From NCBI GenBank assembly GCA_019746485.1, contig JAIERW010000034.1, positions 1 to 37,882 of the forward strand: DNA of 37,882 nt. Reading direction: 5' to 3'. Position numbers and translations under genes: made by a program. Shown piece by piece: positions 22,748 to 30,279 of this stretch. The stretch's first letter is position 1, and each line of letters starts with the position of its first letter. The stretch comes from Candidatus Babeliales bacterium (GTDB lineage: Bacteria > Babelota > Babeliae > Babelales > RVW-14). The notes under the pieces are model-generated. The model made no database searches. It saw only the letters and a program-made list of their open reading frames with translations, and was not told where the DNA came from.

Positions 22748-23998
22748 ATGTTAGTTTTTATAATGTTACTTTCTGCACTATTTCTTAATGTAGCGTTCTT
22801 TTTTCCAATTTTATGCCCGTGGGGCGGGGTGCTGGCAGTAGGTCTTTTGTGGTATTACCTTTACGCTGGCCAGTCCACACCATTTAATCGTGTCTGTGTG
22901 CAGAGTTTTGCGTGGGGTTTTTGTTTTTATGCGCCACATTTAGTGTGGCTATTGTGCTTATTTGCAACAAAATCTCAAGCAAGTGTGACGGCAAGCATGC
23001 TGTGGTACGTGGTTATGGTTGTTTATTTCAGTATAATTGCCAGTGCGTGGTTTGGTGCGGGTTCAAGGCTTGCCAGCGCGTGCAAGCGCTCAGGAGCGCG
23101 TGCTCTCAGTTTGTTACTTGTTGTGGTTGGTTATTTTGTTTTTAACGAATATTTTGGTTTATTTTTATTTGGTAATTTTGAGAGTTGCGGTTATCCATTT
23201 GCTAATCCATTAATTCCCTTGGCGCGGTACTCGTGGTTTTTAGCACTTGTTTCTTTTGCGAGCAGCTGTTTGTACGGTCCAACCCTGCAACGTTCTTTTT
23301 TTCAACCGAATGACTTTGAGTTAGTTCACATAAAACCTAAAAAGAGTATAAGTTTTCAGCAGCAGGTTTACGCTGTTTATCAAGCGATCGGGGCGCACAG
23401 ACTTTCAGGTAGAGCAAAGCACATTTTGTTTATAGCGCCAGAAAGTACTATACCGTTTTATATCAATCGAGAGCCCTGGATGATTAACATGTTACACTGT
23501 GCATTGCCGGCAAATGGCCATTTATTGATTGGTGCCCAGTTTGAAAACGAAGAGCACGAACTGCACCAATCAATTTATTGTCTAGATTTACGTCGCATAA
23601 AAACTATTTATAAAAAAACACACTCAGTACCTTTTGTAGAAAAGATGCCCCCATTTTTTAAAAAGTGCGCTATACTCAGGGACATATTTTTAAAAGATCT
23701 GCGAGAAACAATAGAAGGCTCCAGTAAAGAAAAAACTGCGCCTGTTTTTGAAATAGATTCAGAAAATCTTATTGTTCCACGCATGTGTTCTGAACTCTTT
23801 TTTATGAGTAGGGCAGCAGATTTTTTAGCATATCGTATGATGAAGAAAAAAGTTGTACTTTTTTTCTTTGTAAATGACAGTTGGTTTGTTGATTATTTTA
23901 CAAAAATCATGGAAAATGTAACCTGCATTAAAGCAGCCTGGTTTGGGTTGCCCATAGTTTATATTGGACATGAATGTTATCAAAAAATAAAATTATGA
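22748..23998 (+). CDS. lnt: Apolipoprotein N-acyltransferase
   Basis: Inner-membrane enzyme that adds the third acyl chain to the N-terminal Cys of lipoproteins. An N-terminal membrane region (about residues 1-175, five or six helices) is followed by a nitrilase-type domain. The catalytic triad is visible: Glu232 in APESTIPF, Lys290 in YKKTHSVPFVE and Cys347 in PRMCSE. NDSWF (376-380) matches the conserved NDAWFG. At 416 residues it is shorter than typical Lnt (about 500), mainly from compact loops. ATG at 22748; weak GGTGGG upstream. rplI begins 12 nt after its stop, and dnaB follows, so the three are probably co-transcribed. Lnt implies triacylated lipoproteins and fits the LolC/E-like permease in this window. 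Confidence 0.9.
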   Translation: MLVFIMLLSALFLNVAFFFPILCPWGGVLAVGLLWYYLYAGQSTPFNRVCVQSFAWGFCFYAPHLVWLLCLFATKSQASVTASMLWYVVMVVYFSIIASAWFGAGSRLASACKRSGARALSLLLVVVGYFVFNEYFGLFLFGNFESCGYPFANPLIPLARYSWFLALVSFASSCLYGPTLQRSFFQPNDFELVHIKPKKSISFQQQVYAVYQAIGAHRLSGRAKHILFIAPESTIPFYINREPWMINMLHCALPANGHLLIGAQFENEEHELHQSIYCLDLRRIKTIYKKTHSVPFVEKMPPFFKKCAILRDIFLKDLRETIEGSSKEKTAPVFEIDSENLIVPRMCSELFFMSRAADFLAYRMMKKKVVLFFFVNDSWFVDYFTKIMENVTCIKAAWFGLPIVYIGHECYQKIKL

Positions 23999-24010
23999 AA
24001 GGAAATAACC

Positions 24011-24460
24011 ATGCGTATTTTTTTACTCCAAGATGTTGAAAAGCTTGGCATGGCAGGACAAATTGTTGATGTGAGTGACGGTTACGCTCAAAACTTTATT
24101 CTTCCAAGAAAGCTTGGTATTAAAGTTACCGGTGCTGATATGAAGTTCTATAAAGAACGTACCGTTAAAGAAAAAGTTACTGCAGAAGTTTTAAGCAGTA
24201 AAGTTGCTATGCTTGCTGAACGTATTAAAGGCATGCATGTTACTATTAAAGAACGTGTTCATGATGATGGCAAACTTTATGGCGCTGTTGGTGCCGATGA
24301 AGTAGTAGAATTGCTTAAAGAAAAAGATGTTACTATAAATCGCAAACAAGTTGAATTCAACAAAGCAATTCGTTCGCTTGGCGAGCACAAAGTTGTTATT
24401 AAGCTTTCTTCAAAGCTTAAACCAGAATTGACGCTTAAGGTTGTTGCAAAAGACGAATAA
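24011..24460 (+). CDS. rplI: 50S ribosomal protein L9
   Basis: Binds 23S rRNA at the base of the L1 stalk. The N-terminal domain is typical: MRIFLLQDVEKLGMAGQIVDV then DGYAQNFILPRKLG, followed by the long connecting helix (about 45-75) and a C-terminal domain with FNKAIRSLGEHKVVIKLSSK. Length 149 is normal. AAAGGA lies before the ATG. rplI next to dnaB is a common bacterial pairing; dnaB starts 13 nt downstream. Confidence 0.97.
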   Translation: MRIFLLQDVEKLGMAGQIVDVSDGYAQNFILPRKLGIKVTGADMKFYKERTVKEKVTAEVLSSKVAMLAERIKGMHVTIKERVHDDGKLYGAVGADEVVELLKEKDVTINRKQVEFNKAIRSLGEHKVVIKLSSKLKPELTLKVVAKDE

Positions 24461-24473
24461 AGGGTGACTAAAA

Positions 24474-25871
24474 ATGGCATTTGGACGCCATGCAAATTCA
24501 CCAGATATACGACGTAAGCAAGATACAACAGAAAGCATTTTAGGTAAGACATTGCCAGCAAGTATCGAAGCTGAAAAATCGGTACTTGCTGCTATTTTGC
24601 TCAACGATGAAAACTTAACGTTAGTTTCTGATATTTTAAAGGCTGAGGATTTTTATCACAAGCCCCACCAAATTATTTATCAGGCGCTCCTTGAACTTGG
24701 ACAAGCTTCAAAAAGAATGGACCTTGTTGTAATTCAAGATCATCTTGAAACTAAAAAGCTTCTTGAATCTGTTGGCGGAATCGTTTATTTGATGGAGTTG
24801 CAAGAAGATATCCCGGCGATGGGTTTAATATCGCAACACTCAAAAATAGTTAAAGATAAAGCTATTTTGCGTGAACTTATTTATTCAGCAACTGATATCA
24901 TTTCAACCTGTTATGATCAAAAAGTATCTGAAATAGATACGGTTTTGGATAATGCTGAAAAAAAAGTTTATCTGATTTCAAATAAGTTAACGGCACCAAC
25001 ATTTGTGCAGCTGGACATTTTGCTTAAAGAAACCTTTAGACAATTAGCAGATGTTAAGAGTCATCGTGAAGGGGTAACCGGTATTCCTTCAGGTTTTCAA
25101 AACTTTGATAAAATGACATCGGGTATGCAACGCGGTGATTTATTAATTTTGGCAGCGCGACCTTCGATGGGTAAAACGGCGCTGGCGCTTAACTTTGTTA
25201 CCAACGCATGGCGCTCGGGGGCAAAAGTTGGTGTCTTTTCTTTAGAAATGTCTTCAGAACAATTGGTCCTACGGCTACTTTCAGCTGAATCTGGTATTCC
25301 GCATCAAAAAATTCGTAATGCTATGGTTTCTTCAGAAGAGTGGATGTCACTGACTAATCATGCTGCAGAGTTGGCTGAAGCAAAAATATTTATTGATGAT
25401 ACGGCTTCAATAAATATTATGGAGCTGCGCGCAAAAGCGCGTAAACTCAAGGCAAAAGAGAACATTGATTTCTTGGTGATTGACTATTTACAACTCATTT
25501 CTTCGCATGGCAAACATGAGAATAGAAACCAAGAAATATCTGCTATTTCACGTGCTCTGAAGGGCTTGGCAAAAGAACTTGATTTACCAATTTTAGCACT
25601 TTCTCAGCTTTCTCGTTCGCTTGAAAGTCGTGTAGACAAACGGCCAATGCTTTCTGACTTGAGAGAATCTGGTGCTATTGAGCAAGACGGAGACGTTATT
25701 TTCTTTGTTTATCGCGATGTTATTTATAATCCAGATACCGATAATCCGGAATTAACTGAGATTATTATTGGTAAGCAACGTAACGGACCGGTAGGCTCGT
25801 TTCATGTTGAGTTTAAAGGCGAAATCACACGGTTTGTTGATATCGCTGGGCATGGGTATCGAGGGCAATAA
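24474..25871 (+). CDS. dnaB: Replicative DNA helicase DnaB
   Basis: Hexameric 5'-3' helicase of the replication fork. The N-terminal helical domain (about 27-130: LPASIEAEKSVLAAILLN) is followed by the RecA-like motor. Walker A is ARPSMGKTA (228-236), preceded by the GIPSGFQNFDKMTSG signature; Walker B is FLVIDYLQLI with Asp337. The arginine-finger region and the DLRESGAIEQDGDVIFFVYRD motif are present. Length 465 is standard; no intein or insertion. AAGGGTGA is placed before the ATG at 24474. Confidence 0.98.
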   Translation: MAFGRHANSPDIRRKQDTTESILGKTLPASIEAEKSVLAAILLNDENLTLVSDILKAEDFYHKPHQIIYQALLELGQASKRMDLVVIQDHLETKKLLESVGGIVYLMELQEDIPAMGLISQHSKIVKDKAILRELIYSATDIISTCYDQKVSEIDTVLDNAEKKVYLISNKLTAPTFVQLDILLKETFRQLADVKSHREGVTGIPSGFQNFDKMTSGMQRGDLLILAARPSMGKTALALNFVTNAWRSGAKVGVFSLEMSSEQLVLRLLSAESGIPHQKIRNAMVSSEEWMSLTNHAAELAEAKIFIDDTASINIMELRAKARKLKAKENIDFLVIDYLQLISSHGKHENRNQEISAISRALKGLAKELDLPILALSQLSRSLESRVDKRPMLSDLRESGAIEQDGDVIFFVYRDVIYNPDTDNPELTEIIIGKQRNGPVGSFHVEFKGEITRFVDIAGHGYRGQ

Positions 25872-25904
25872 ATATACCATTTTGTTAAGCGTTAAGTACA
25901 ATGT

Positions 25905-26411
25905 ATGAAAAAAATTATAGTGGGCCTTACGGCCCTTTTTTTTACCTGTTTAGGATTACAAGGGGCTGCTCAGCCTGAAAAAAAATGGCATATTCTTATT
26001 TCTAAGCAACTAGAAAAAATTACTCTATTTCAAGATTCTCACGATCAATCATTGCCTGCCATTTTGAGAGATTCAAAGCTTTTTGACGGATCTATCAAGA
26101 TGAATTCCGGTACCTTCGAAATCAAGGTAAAAGAGGGGGTTATACTGGCAATTCCGTATCATATAGTTGCTTATTTTCTAGAGCCCCGCTTTGCTTGCAT
26201 TAATGGTCTTGCCCCAGCATATTGTAATTGTTATATTTATACGAGTAACATTGTTTTTGAACAATATTCAAAAGCGATAGCCTTAACGGCCAATACTTTT
26301 CATGAACAAGCTTTGTATGACTTGTCTATTATGAGGTTTGGGGATGGGGATAACGAAGTATCTGATCTTGATTATTTTCCGTATGAACCAATTCCGTCTC
26401 CCCGCGAATAG
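25905..26411 (+). CDS. Small secreted protein, unknown
   Basis: 168 residues with a clear signal peptide (KKIIVGLTALFFTCLGLQGAA). The mature part shows predicted beta strands, two Cys near the CNCYIY segment, and a Pro-rich end (YEPIPSPRE). No family recognised. There is no convincing ribosome-binding site before the ATG at 25905, and codons 6-13 contain a terminator-like hairpin (25922-25943) that could stop transcripts from dnaB. ruvC begins 43 nt downstream and has a strong ribosome-binding site. Confidence 0.7.
   Translation: MKKIIVGLTALFFTCLGLQGAAQPEKKWHILISKQLEKITLFQDSHDQSLPAILRDSKLFDGSIKMNSGTFEIKVKEGVILAIPYHIVAYFLEPRFACINGLAPAYCNCYIYTSNIVFEQYSKAIALTANTFHEQALYDLSIMRFGDGDNEVSDLDYFPYEPIPSPRE
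25922..25943 (+). terminator. Terminator-like hairpin inside signal-peptide codons
   Basis: GGGCC (25922-25926), TTAC loop, GGCCC (25931-25935), then eight T (25936-25943). It sits 51 nt after the dnaB stop and within the start of the 25905 gene. The stem is short but GC-only with a long T tract. Confidence 0.55.
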
Positions 26412-26454
26412 TGTCTAAAAACTTAGCCCAGCTAAAAGTTAGGAGAGAAGTATA

Positions 26455-26967
26455 ATGATAAAACCACTAACTATCTTAGGCATAGACCCTGGGTTTACCG
26501 TAACCGGTTATGGTGTTTTGCGAAAACAGGAGGGCAAGACCTATCTTCTGGATTACGGGTACCTTAAGCTTAAGCCCAAAGAACATCTGTCCCAACGGAT
26601 TGGGGTCTTTTATAATTTCTTCAAAGAAAAGATCGAAGCCCATCAGGTTTCCCAGCTGGCACTTGAGACCCCGTTCTTGGGTAAGAATGTTCAGACCTTT
26701 TTAAAGCTTGGCTACCTGAGGGGAGCTTTGTATTTGTTAGCCAACCAGCACGATCTTGCCTTACATGAGTTTTCACCGCGGGAGGTAAAACAGGCAGTTA
26801 CCGGTTTTGGGGGTGCTCAAAAGGAACAGGTAGCGACCATGATTTTACGACTGTTTCCCAACCTGGCAAAAATAGGCAACATAGAAAAACAAGACGTGAC
26901 CGATGCCTTAGCAGTTTGCCTTTCCGGTCTGTGGCAAGACAACCGAAAGCGACTTTTGAGGTCGTAA
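26455..26967 (+). CDS. ruvC: Holliday junction endonuclease RuvC
   Basis: Resolves Holliday junctions with RuvAB. The RNase H-like fold has the four acidic residues: Asp11 (GIDPG), Glu71 (LALETPF), Asp147 and Asp150 (QDVTDALAVCL). The segment QTFLKLGYLRGALYLLA and SPREVKQAVTGFGGAQKEQV are characteristic. Length 170 is normal. The ribosome-binding site AGGAGAGAAGTATA before the ATG is unusually close in sequence to the complement of the small-RNA core at 27517-27555 and 27756-27788. Confidence 0.96.
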   Translation: MIKPLTILGIDPGFTVTGYGVLRKQEGKTYLLDYGYLKLKPKEHLSQRIGVFYNFFKEKIEAHQVSQLALETPFLGKNVQTFLKLGYLRGALYLLANQHDLALHEFSPREVKQAVTGFGGAQKEQVATMILRLFPNLAKIGNIEKQDVTDALAVCLSGLWQDNRKRLLRS

Positions 26968-26984
26968 AAATTTTAAGACTTTGC

Positions 26985-27035
26985 CAAGCCCCGTAAGTTT
27001 TTCTAACAGAAAAATTTTGGGGCTTGATTATTTTT
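26985..27035 (+). terminator. Rho-independent terminator of ruvC
   Basis: CAAGCCCC (26985-26992) pairs with GGGGCTTG (27019-27026), with an inner TTTTTCT/AGAAAAA helix, followed by ATTATTTTT. Confidence 0.85.
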
Positions 27036-27480
27036 GCCAAGCCGTGGTAGTCTCGAATTATAATCTTTGACGTTTTCTCGTCATGACCCTTTTCAGACCT
27101 AAAACAAGAAGAATTAATAAGCCGTCCGATAATGATTATTATGTTAAAAAATATAATAACTCTGAAAAGCCTTTATTTATCGGGCTTTTCGTTCATATTT
27201 AAAGGCAATTATAACATCGCCACTCATTATCAAAGAAAAATCGGACCCTAAAAGTTTCAGGGTGAAAGTATTGTATTTTAGGAATTTGAAAAATTTAAAG
27301 ACAAATAATTGATGATGACCAAGTCACGGTTGCTGGACAAGCCTGGGTCAAACTGTCAGCCCCTAGTGTGTCATAATTGTACACAGCCAGTTATTAACCC
27401 TTAAAAAATTTTTGCCTATTTTTTCCCCAAACCCTACTCCCTACAACTACCGGGAAACAGAACTTCTTACGGAACATGCC

Positions 27481-27517
27481 AAAAAAAACGCCCCATAAGA
27501 GAAACTCTTACGGGGCG
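27481..27517 (-). terminator. Rho-independent terminator of small RNA A
   Basis: 13-bp GC-rich stem with one G-U pair, 3-nt loop and an eight-T tract on the minus strand. Confidence 0.9.
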
Positions 27518-27604
27518 AAAAAGGAGAAAGGAGAGTAGTAATGAAGATCTTTTAAAGTCCCAATCAGAGACTAAATTTTTAACCTATTTTCAAGGTTCAC
27601 TATG
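27481..27604 (-). ncRNA. Putative small RNA A with two anti-Shine-Dalgarno units
   Basis: Minus-strand transcript of about 120 nt predicted from the promoter at 27606-27633. It starts near CATAGTGAA (27604-27596). The core at 27555-27517 reads TTTAAAAGAT, CTTCATTACTA, CTCTCCTTTCTCCTTTTTC and is complementary to a strong ribosome-binding site plus AUG. The terminator stem pairs 27489-27501 with 27505-27517 (13 bp, loop of 3), followed by eight T (27488-27481). The one non-Watson-Crick pair (27495:27511) is G-U in the minus-strand RNA but A-C in the plus strand, showing which strand is the RNA. Alternative: only a 3' UTR/terminator of recF transcripts. Confidence 0.6.
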
Positions 27605-27605
27605 A

Positions 27606-27633
27606 ATGATATCATATCCTATCCGAAAATCAA
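27606..27633 (-). promoter_or_regulatory. Predicted promoter of small RNA A
   Basis: TTGATT (27633-27628), 16-bp spacer, TATCAT (27611-27606) on the minus strand. The start would be near 27599, within the CATAGTGAA shared by both RNAs. Confidence 0.5.
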
Positions 27634-27722
27634 GCTAATTTTTATATTGCCTTAGAACAGGGCTTTCACCAGTCAAAAATTTCAATTTGATACAAAATAT
27701 TGGACTTCGACTAAAGGTTTAT

Positions 27723-27757
27723 AAAAACCATCACACAGGGAAAACCCTGCATGATGG
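27723..27757 (-). terminator. Rho-independent terminator of small RNA B (first after recF)
   Basis: 13-bp stem including two G-U pairs, TTTT loop and five T on the minus strand, 161 nt past the recF stop. Confidence 0.85.
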
Positions 27758-27808
27758 AAAAAGGAGAGTAGTAATGAAGTCTTTTAAAACCTGATTATAT
27801 TCACTATG
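27723..27808 (-). ncRNA. Putative small RNA B, sibling of A
   Basis: Minus-strand transcript of about 86 nt if it begins at the shared CATAGTGAA (27808-27800). The core at 27788-27756 matches that of RNA A (TTTAAAAGA, CTTCATTACTA, CTCTCCTTTTTC) but has one CTCCTTT unit where A has two. The terminator pairs 27728-27740 with 27745-27757, loop TTTT, then five T. Two non-Watson-Crick positions (27734:27751 and 27735:27750) are G-U and U-G in the minus RNA, but C-A and A-C on plus. Promoter less clear: TATCTA at 27821-27816 with TTTGCT upstream, or a perfect TATAAT at 27799-27794 giving a shorter RNA. It could also be processed from the recF 3' UTR. Confidence 0.58.
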
Positions 27809-27917
27809 TTTGGACTAGATAGACTATAGGAAGTACCAGCAAAGTCAATTTTTTATTGCATAAATAGAATAAATAATTCAGTAAGCCTAGAAAATAAGCA
27901 TCTGTGCATTGAGCGAT

Positions 27918-29051
27918 TTATTTTAAAATAGGCCCAGTGATTTGCTCAAGATTTATTTGGCAAATCTTATGCTGAGCCACCCCCTTGAGAGCCTCATCAA
28001 AGGCTATGGGACTGGTAAGAAAAACTTGAAAGTTAAAGTTCTGCAATGTAGCAAAGCAACGCTTAATCCGGTCTTGGTCAAAGTCCGTTAAAAAGTCGTC
28101 AAGCAACAAAACACCAGGCTCCCCTTCTTGTTCAGTCTGACACAACTGGGCAATTTTGATCAAAAATACGATAAGCTTCTGCTGGCCGCGTGATGCAAAG
28201 ATTCGAGCGGCCTTATTTTGAAAAATTATAGTGAAATCATCCAAATGCGAACCAAAAAGCGTTCTGCGCCACGAAAGCTCTTGCCTGGTAAACTTACCTT
28301 GGAACCATTCCCAAAATTCACCAAAACTCAAATGTGTTTGCATATTTTTTGGCGAGTACAAAAATTTTACTCGCAAATCTTCCTGAGGGGTTACAAAATA
28401 GTCTTGAAGAAATTGATTGACGGTTTGTTCCAAATAAGCGAGATATTCTCGTCTTTCCCGCTGTATTTCAATAGTTTCTTCCCACAATTTCTCCGACCAA
28501 ATGGCTAACTCTTGTTGTAGGTTTTGGCTGGAACCAAGCCGATCATTACACAAAATACTTGTTCGTTGTTCGGTAATTTGCTTTGCCCGTTTGAGTGTTT
28601 GTAAAAAAGCTGGATTTTGCAGCATAAGCGAATAGTTCAAAAAGTCGCGCCGCTGTTCAGGCGACCCACTCACTAAACTAATATCTTCTGCTGTTAGACT
28701 GACAATGCGATAAGCACTGATTAATTCTTTGTATGACTGAACTGGCTTTTGATTGAGCTTAACCAACTTGCCTTCTTTTTCAGAAAAGCCAATTTGGACT
28801 CGTTCAGCCACCTCTTCTTGACCTAACGAAAAGTCGACCTGGATAAAAAAATGTTTTTTTTCCAACTCAACTAAGTCGCGGTTCAAGTGGGTGCGAAAAG
28901 ATCGGAGATAACAACTATAATGAAGTGCCTCCAAAATACTTGTCTTGCCCGATCCGTTACACCCCTGAATTACCACGAATTGACGATCAACATCAAATTG
29001 CTGCTGATCGAAACAACGAAAGTTTTGTAACTTGATGCTTTTTATATGCAC
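27918..29051 (-). CDS. recF: DNA replication and repair protein RecF
   Basis: SMC-like ATPase that helps load RecA at gapped DNA. Walker A is GCNGSGKTS (30-38) after IKLQNFRCFDQQQFD. The ABC-type signature LVSGSPEQRRDFLNYS and Walker B GVLLLDDFLTDFD are present. Length 377 is normal. The start at 29051 lacks a clear Shine-Dalgarno and is 9 nt after the dnaN stop, so it is probably translationally coupled. dnaN-recF is a classical order; here dnaA and gyrB are not adjacent. Confidence 0.96.
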   Translation of the reverse strand: MHIKSIKLQNFRCFDQQQFDVDRQFVVIQGCNGSGKTSILEALHYSCYLRSFRTHLNRDLVELEKKHFFIQVDFSLGQEEVAERVQIGFSEKEGKLVKLNQKPVQSYKELISAYRIVSLTAEDISLVSGSPEQRRDFLNYSLMLQNPAFLQTLKRAKQITEQRTSILCNDRLGSSQNLQQELAIWSEKLWEETIEIQRERREYLAYLEQTVNQFLQDYFVTPQEDLRVKFLYSPKNMQTHLSFGEFWEWFQGKFTRQELSWRRTLFGSHLDDFTIIFQNKAARIFASRGQQKLIVFLIKIAQLCQTEQEGEPGVLLLDDFLTDFDQDRIKRCFATLQNFNFQVFLTSPIAFDEALKGVAQHKICQINLEQITGPILK

Positions 29052-29060
29052 AATCGTTTT

Positions 29061-30176
29061 TTAGTTTTGTGCCAATGAGACCGGCATTACCAAGTAGGTT
29101 AAGTGATAATCTTTTTCGCGCGATTCAAAGATTATTGGCTTTACCGAATTCTTGATATAAAACGTTACATCTTTTTCAGAAAAAACCTGTAAACCATTGA
29201 GCAAGTATGGCGAATAAAACCTGCTTTCTACAGCAGCTCCGACAAAATCTTGCAAGGTAACTGATTCTTCTAATTTGCCAACATCTTTATTATGAAGGTT
29301 TACACGCACTGAATCTGGCTGAAAGCAAAAATTAGTTGAAACAAACTGACCTGATAGTAAGCAACTGGTACGCTTAAGTGTTTTAATAAAGTTGTCTTTT
29401 GCTAAGCGGGCTGGCGTAAAACCTTCTTTTTCAAGCACTGGTTTATATTGAGGAAATGGTTCTGAAATTAAACGTGTAAAAAAATTAAAATTTTTGCCCG
29501 AAAAAACAAGCTGCTGGCCGCACGTTCCCAAAAATACATTACCTTCACTTCCCTCAAGAAGTTTCTTTAATTCAAGAACAGCACGCTTTGGCAAAAGCCA
29601 CTTTTTATCGGTTCCTAGGGTATATTTCTCGGTACTAATTTGTGCCAAGCAGTGACCATCAGTTGTCACCAACGACATGTTTTTTTCGTTAAAGTCTAAG
29701 AGCATGCCATTCAATGCGGGATTTGCATTATTTTGTGGCACCAAAAACGCTACTTTGTTTAACAGATCAAGCAAAAAAGCACCTTCAATTTCCATGAGGT
29801 TTTCAATGCGTTCAGGAAATGGTGGAAATTCTTCAGCATCTTTAATGTTCAACGCGAGGTCAACATTGCCTGCTTTTAATTGCAGCTGAGTGCCTTTTGT
29901 GATAAATTCGATAGTTCCTTCAATTTCTTTAACCAATTCAAAAATGCGCTTGCCAGATATTAAAAAGCTCCCACTATCTTCAGCATCACTTTCTATAGAC
30001 ATGTTTGATTGTAAGCTAATTTCCATGTCAGTTGCTTTAAGCGTTAACTCGCGTGGCGCAACATGAAACAAAATGGATTCAGTTACGTTAAGCGTTGTAC
30101 GTTTATTACAAATTGGTTGCATTGACGAGAGAAGCGATAGCAGCTCCTTTTGGTCTACCGTAAATTTACTTTCCAT
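29061..30176 (-). CDS. dnaN: DNA polymerase III beta sliding clamp
   Basis: Dimeric ring that tethers polymerase III. The three clamp domains are recognisable: MESKFTVDQKELLSLLSSMQ.. with LTLKATDMEISLQ, the middle domain with LLNKVAFLVPQNNANPALNGMLLDF and VTTDGHCLA, and the C-terminal domain ending in YLVMPVSL, close to the usual MPMRL end. Length 371 is standard. AAGGA precedes the ATG. It heads a dnaN-recF unit with a predicted promoter at 30245-30272. Confidence 0.96.
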   Translation of the reverse strand: MESKFTVDQKELLSLLSSMQPICNKRTTLNVTESILFHVAPRELTLKATDMEISLQSNMSIESDAEDSGSFLISGKRIFELVKEIEGTIEFITKGTQLQLKAGNVDLALNIKDAEEFPPFPERIENLMEIEGAFLLDLLNKVAFLVPQNNANPALNGMLLDFNEKNMSLVTTDGHCLAQISTEKYTLGTDKKWLLPKRAVLELKKLLEGSEGNVFLGTCGQQLVFSGKNFNFFTRLISEPFPQYKPVLEKEGFTPARLAKDNFIKTLKRTSCLLSGQFVSTNFCFQPDSVRVNLHNKDVGKLEESVTLQDFVGAAVESRFYSPYLLNGLQVFSEKDVTFYIKNSVKPIIFESREKDYHLTYLVMPVSLAQN

Positions 30177-30244
30177 GCCTTATCCTTCATTTCTCGTGAT
30201 GAACTTATCATCGATTTTAAAGATTGATTTTCTACAATGCACCT

Positions 30245-30272
30245 AGTATACAACAGGGAAATTTATGCGCAA
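30245..30272 (-). promoter_or_regulatory. Predicted promoter of dnaN-recF
   Basis: TTGCGC (30272-30267), 16-bp spacer, TATACT (30250-30245) on the minus strand, about 70 nt before the dnaN ATG. Confidence 0.5.
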
Positions 30273-30279
30273 AGATGTT

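Larger units (their letters stand above)
26968..27917. other. Gene-free convergent region between ruvC and recF (950 nt)
   Basis: No protein gene is supported here. It contains the ruvC terminator, a hairpin GAAAAGCC/GGCTTTTC (27164-27190), a small ACCCT/AGGGT hairpin (about 27246-27264), and a single DnaA-box-like TTGTACACA near 27377. The region 27060-27480 otherwise shows nothing I can name. The right part (27481-27810) holds the two putative small RNAs on the minus strand. Confidence 0.7.

Noticed and set aside
26798-27040. Minus-strand frame of 80 codons over the end of ruvC
   Set aside because: It is a shadow of ruvC and its terminator; there is no ribosome-binding site.
27541-27792. 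Tiny plus-strand ORFs (MKIF at 27541 and MKSFKT at 27774) behind strong GGAGAGTAGTA ribosome-binding sites
   Set aside because: The G-U pattern and T tracts of the adjacent stems assign the RNA to the minus strand, so these sites are more likely the complement of an anti-Shine-Dalgarno core.
26968-27917. Replication origin near recF/dnaN
   Set aside because: Only one imperfect DnaA box (TTGTACACA) was seen, dnaA is absent and the flanking genes converge.
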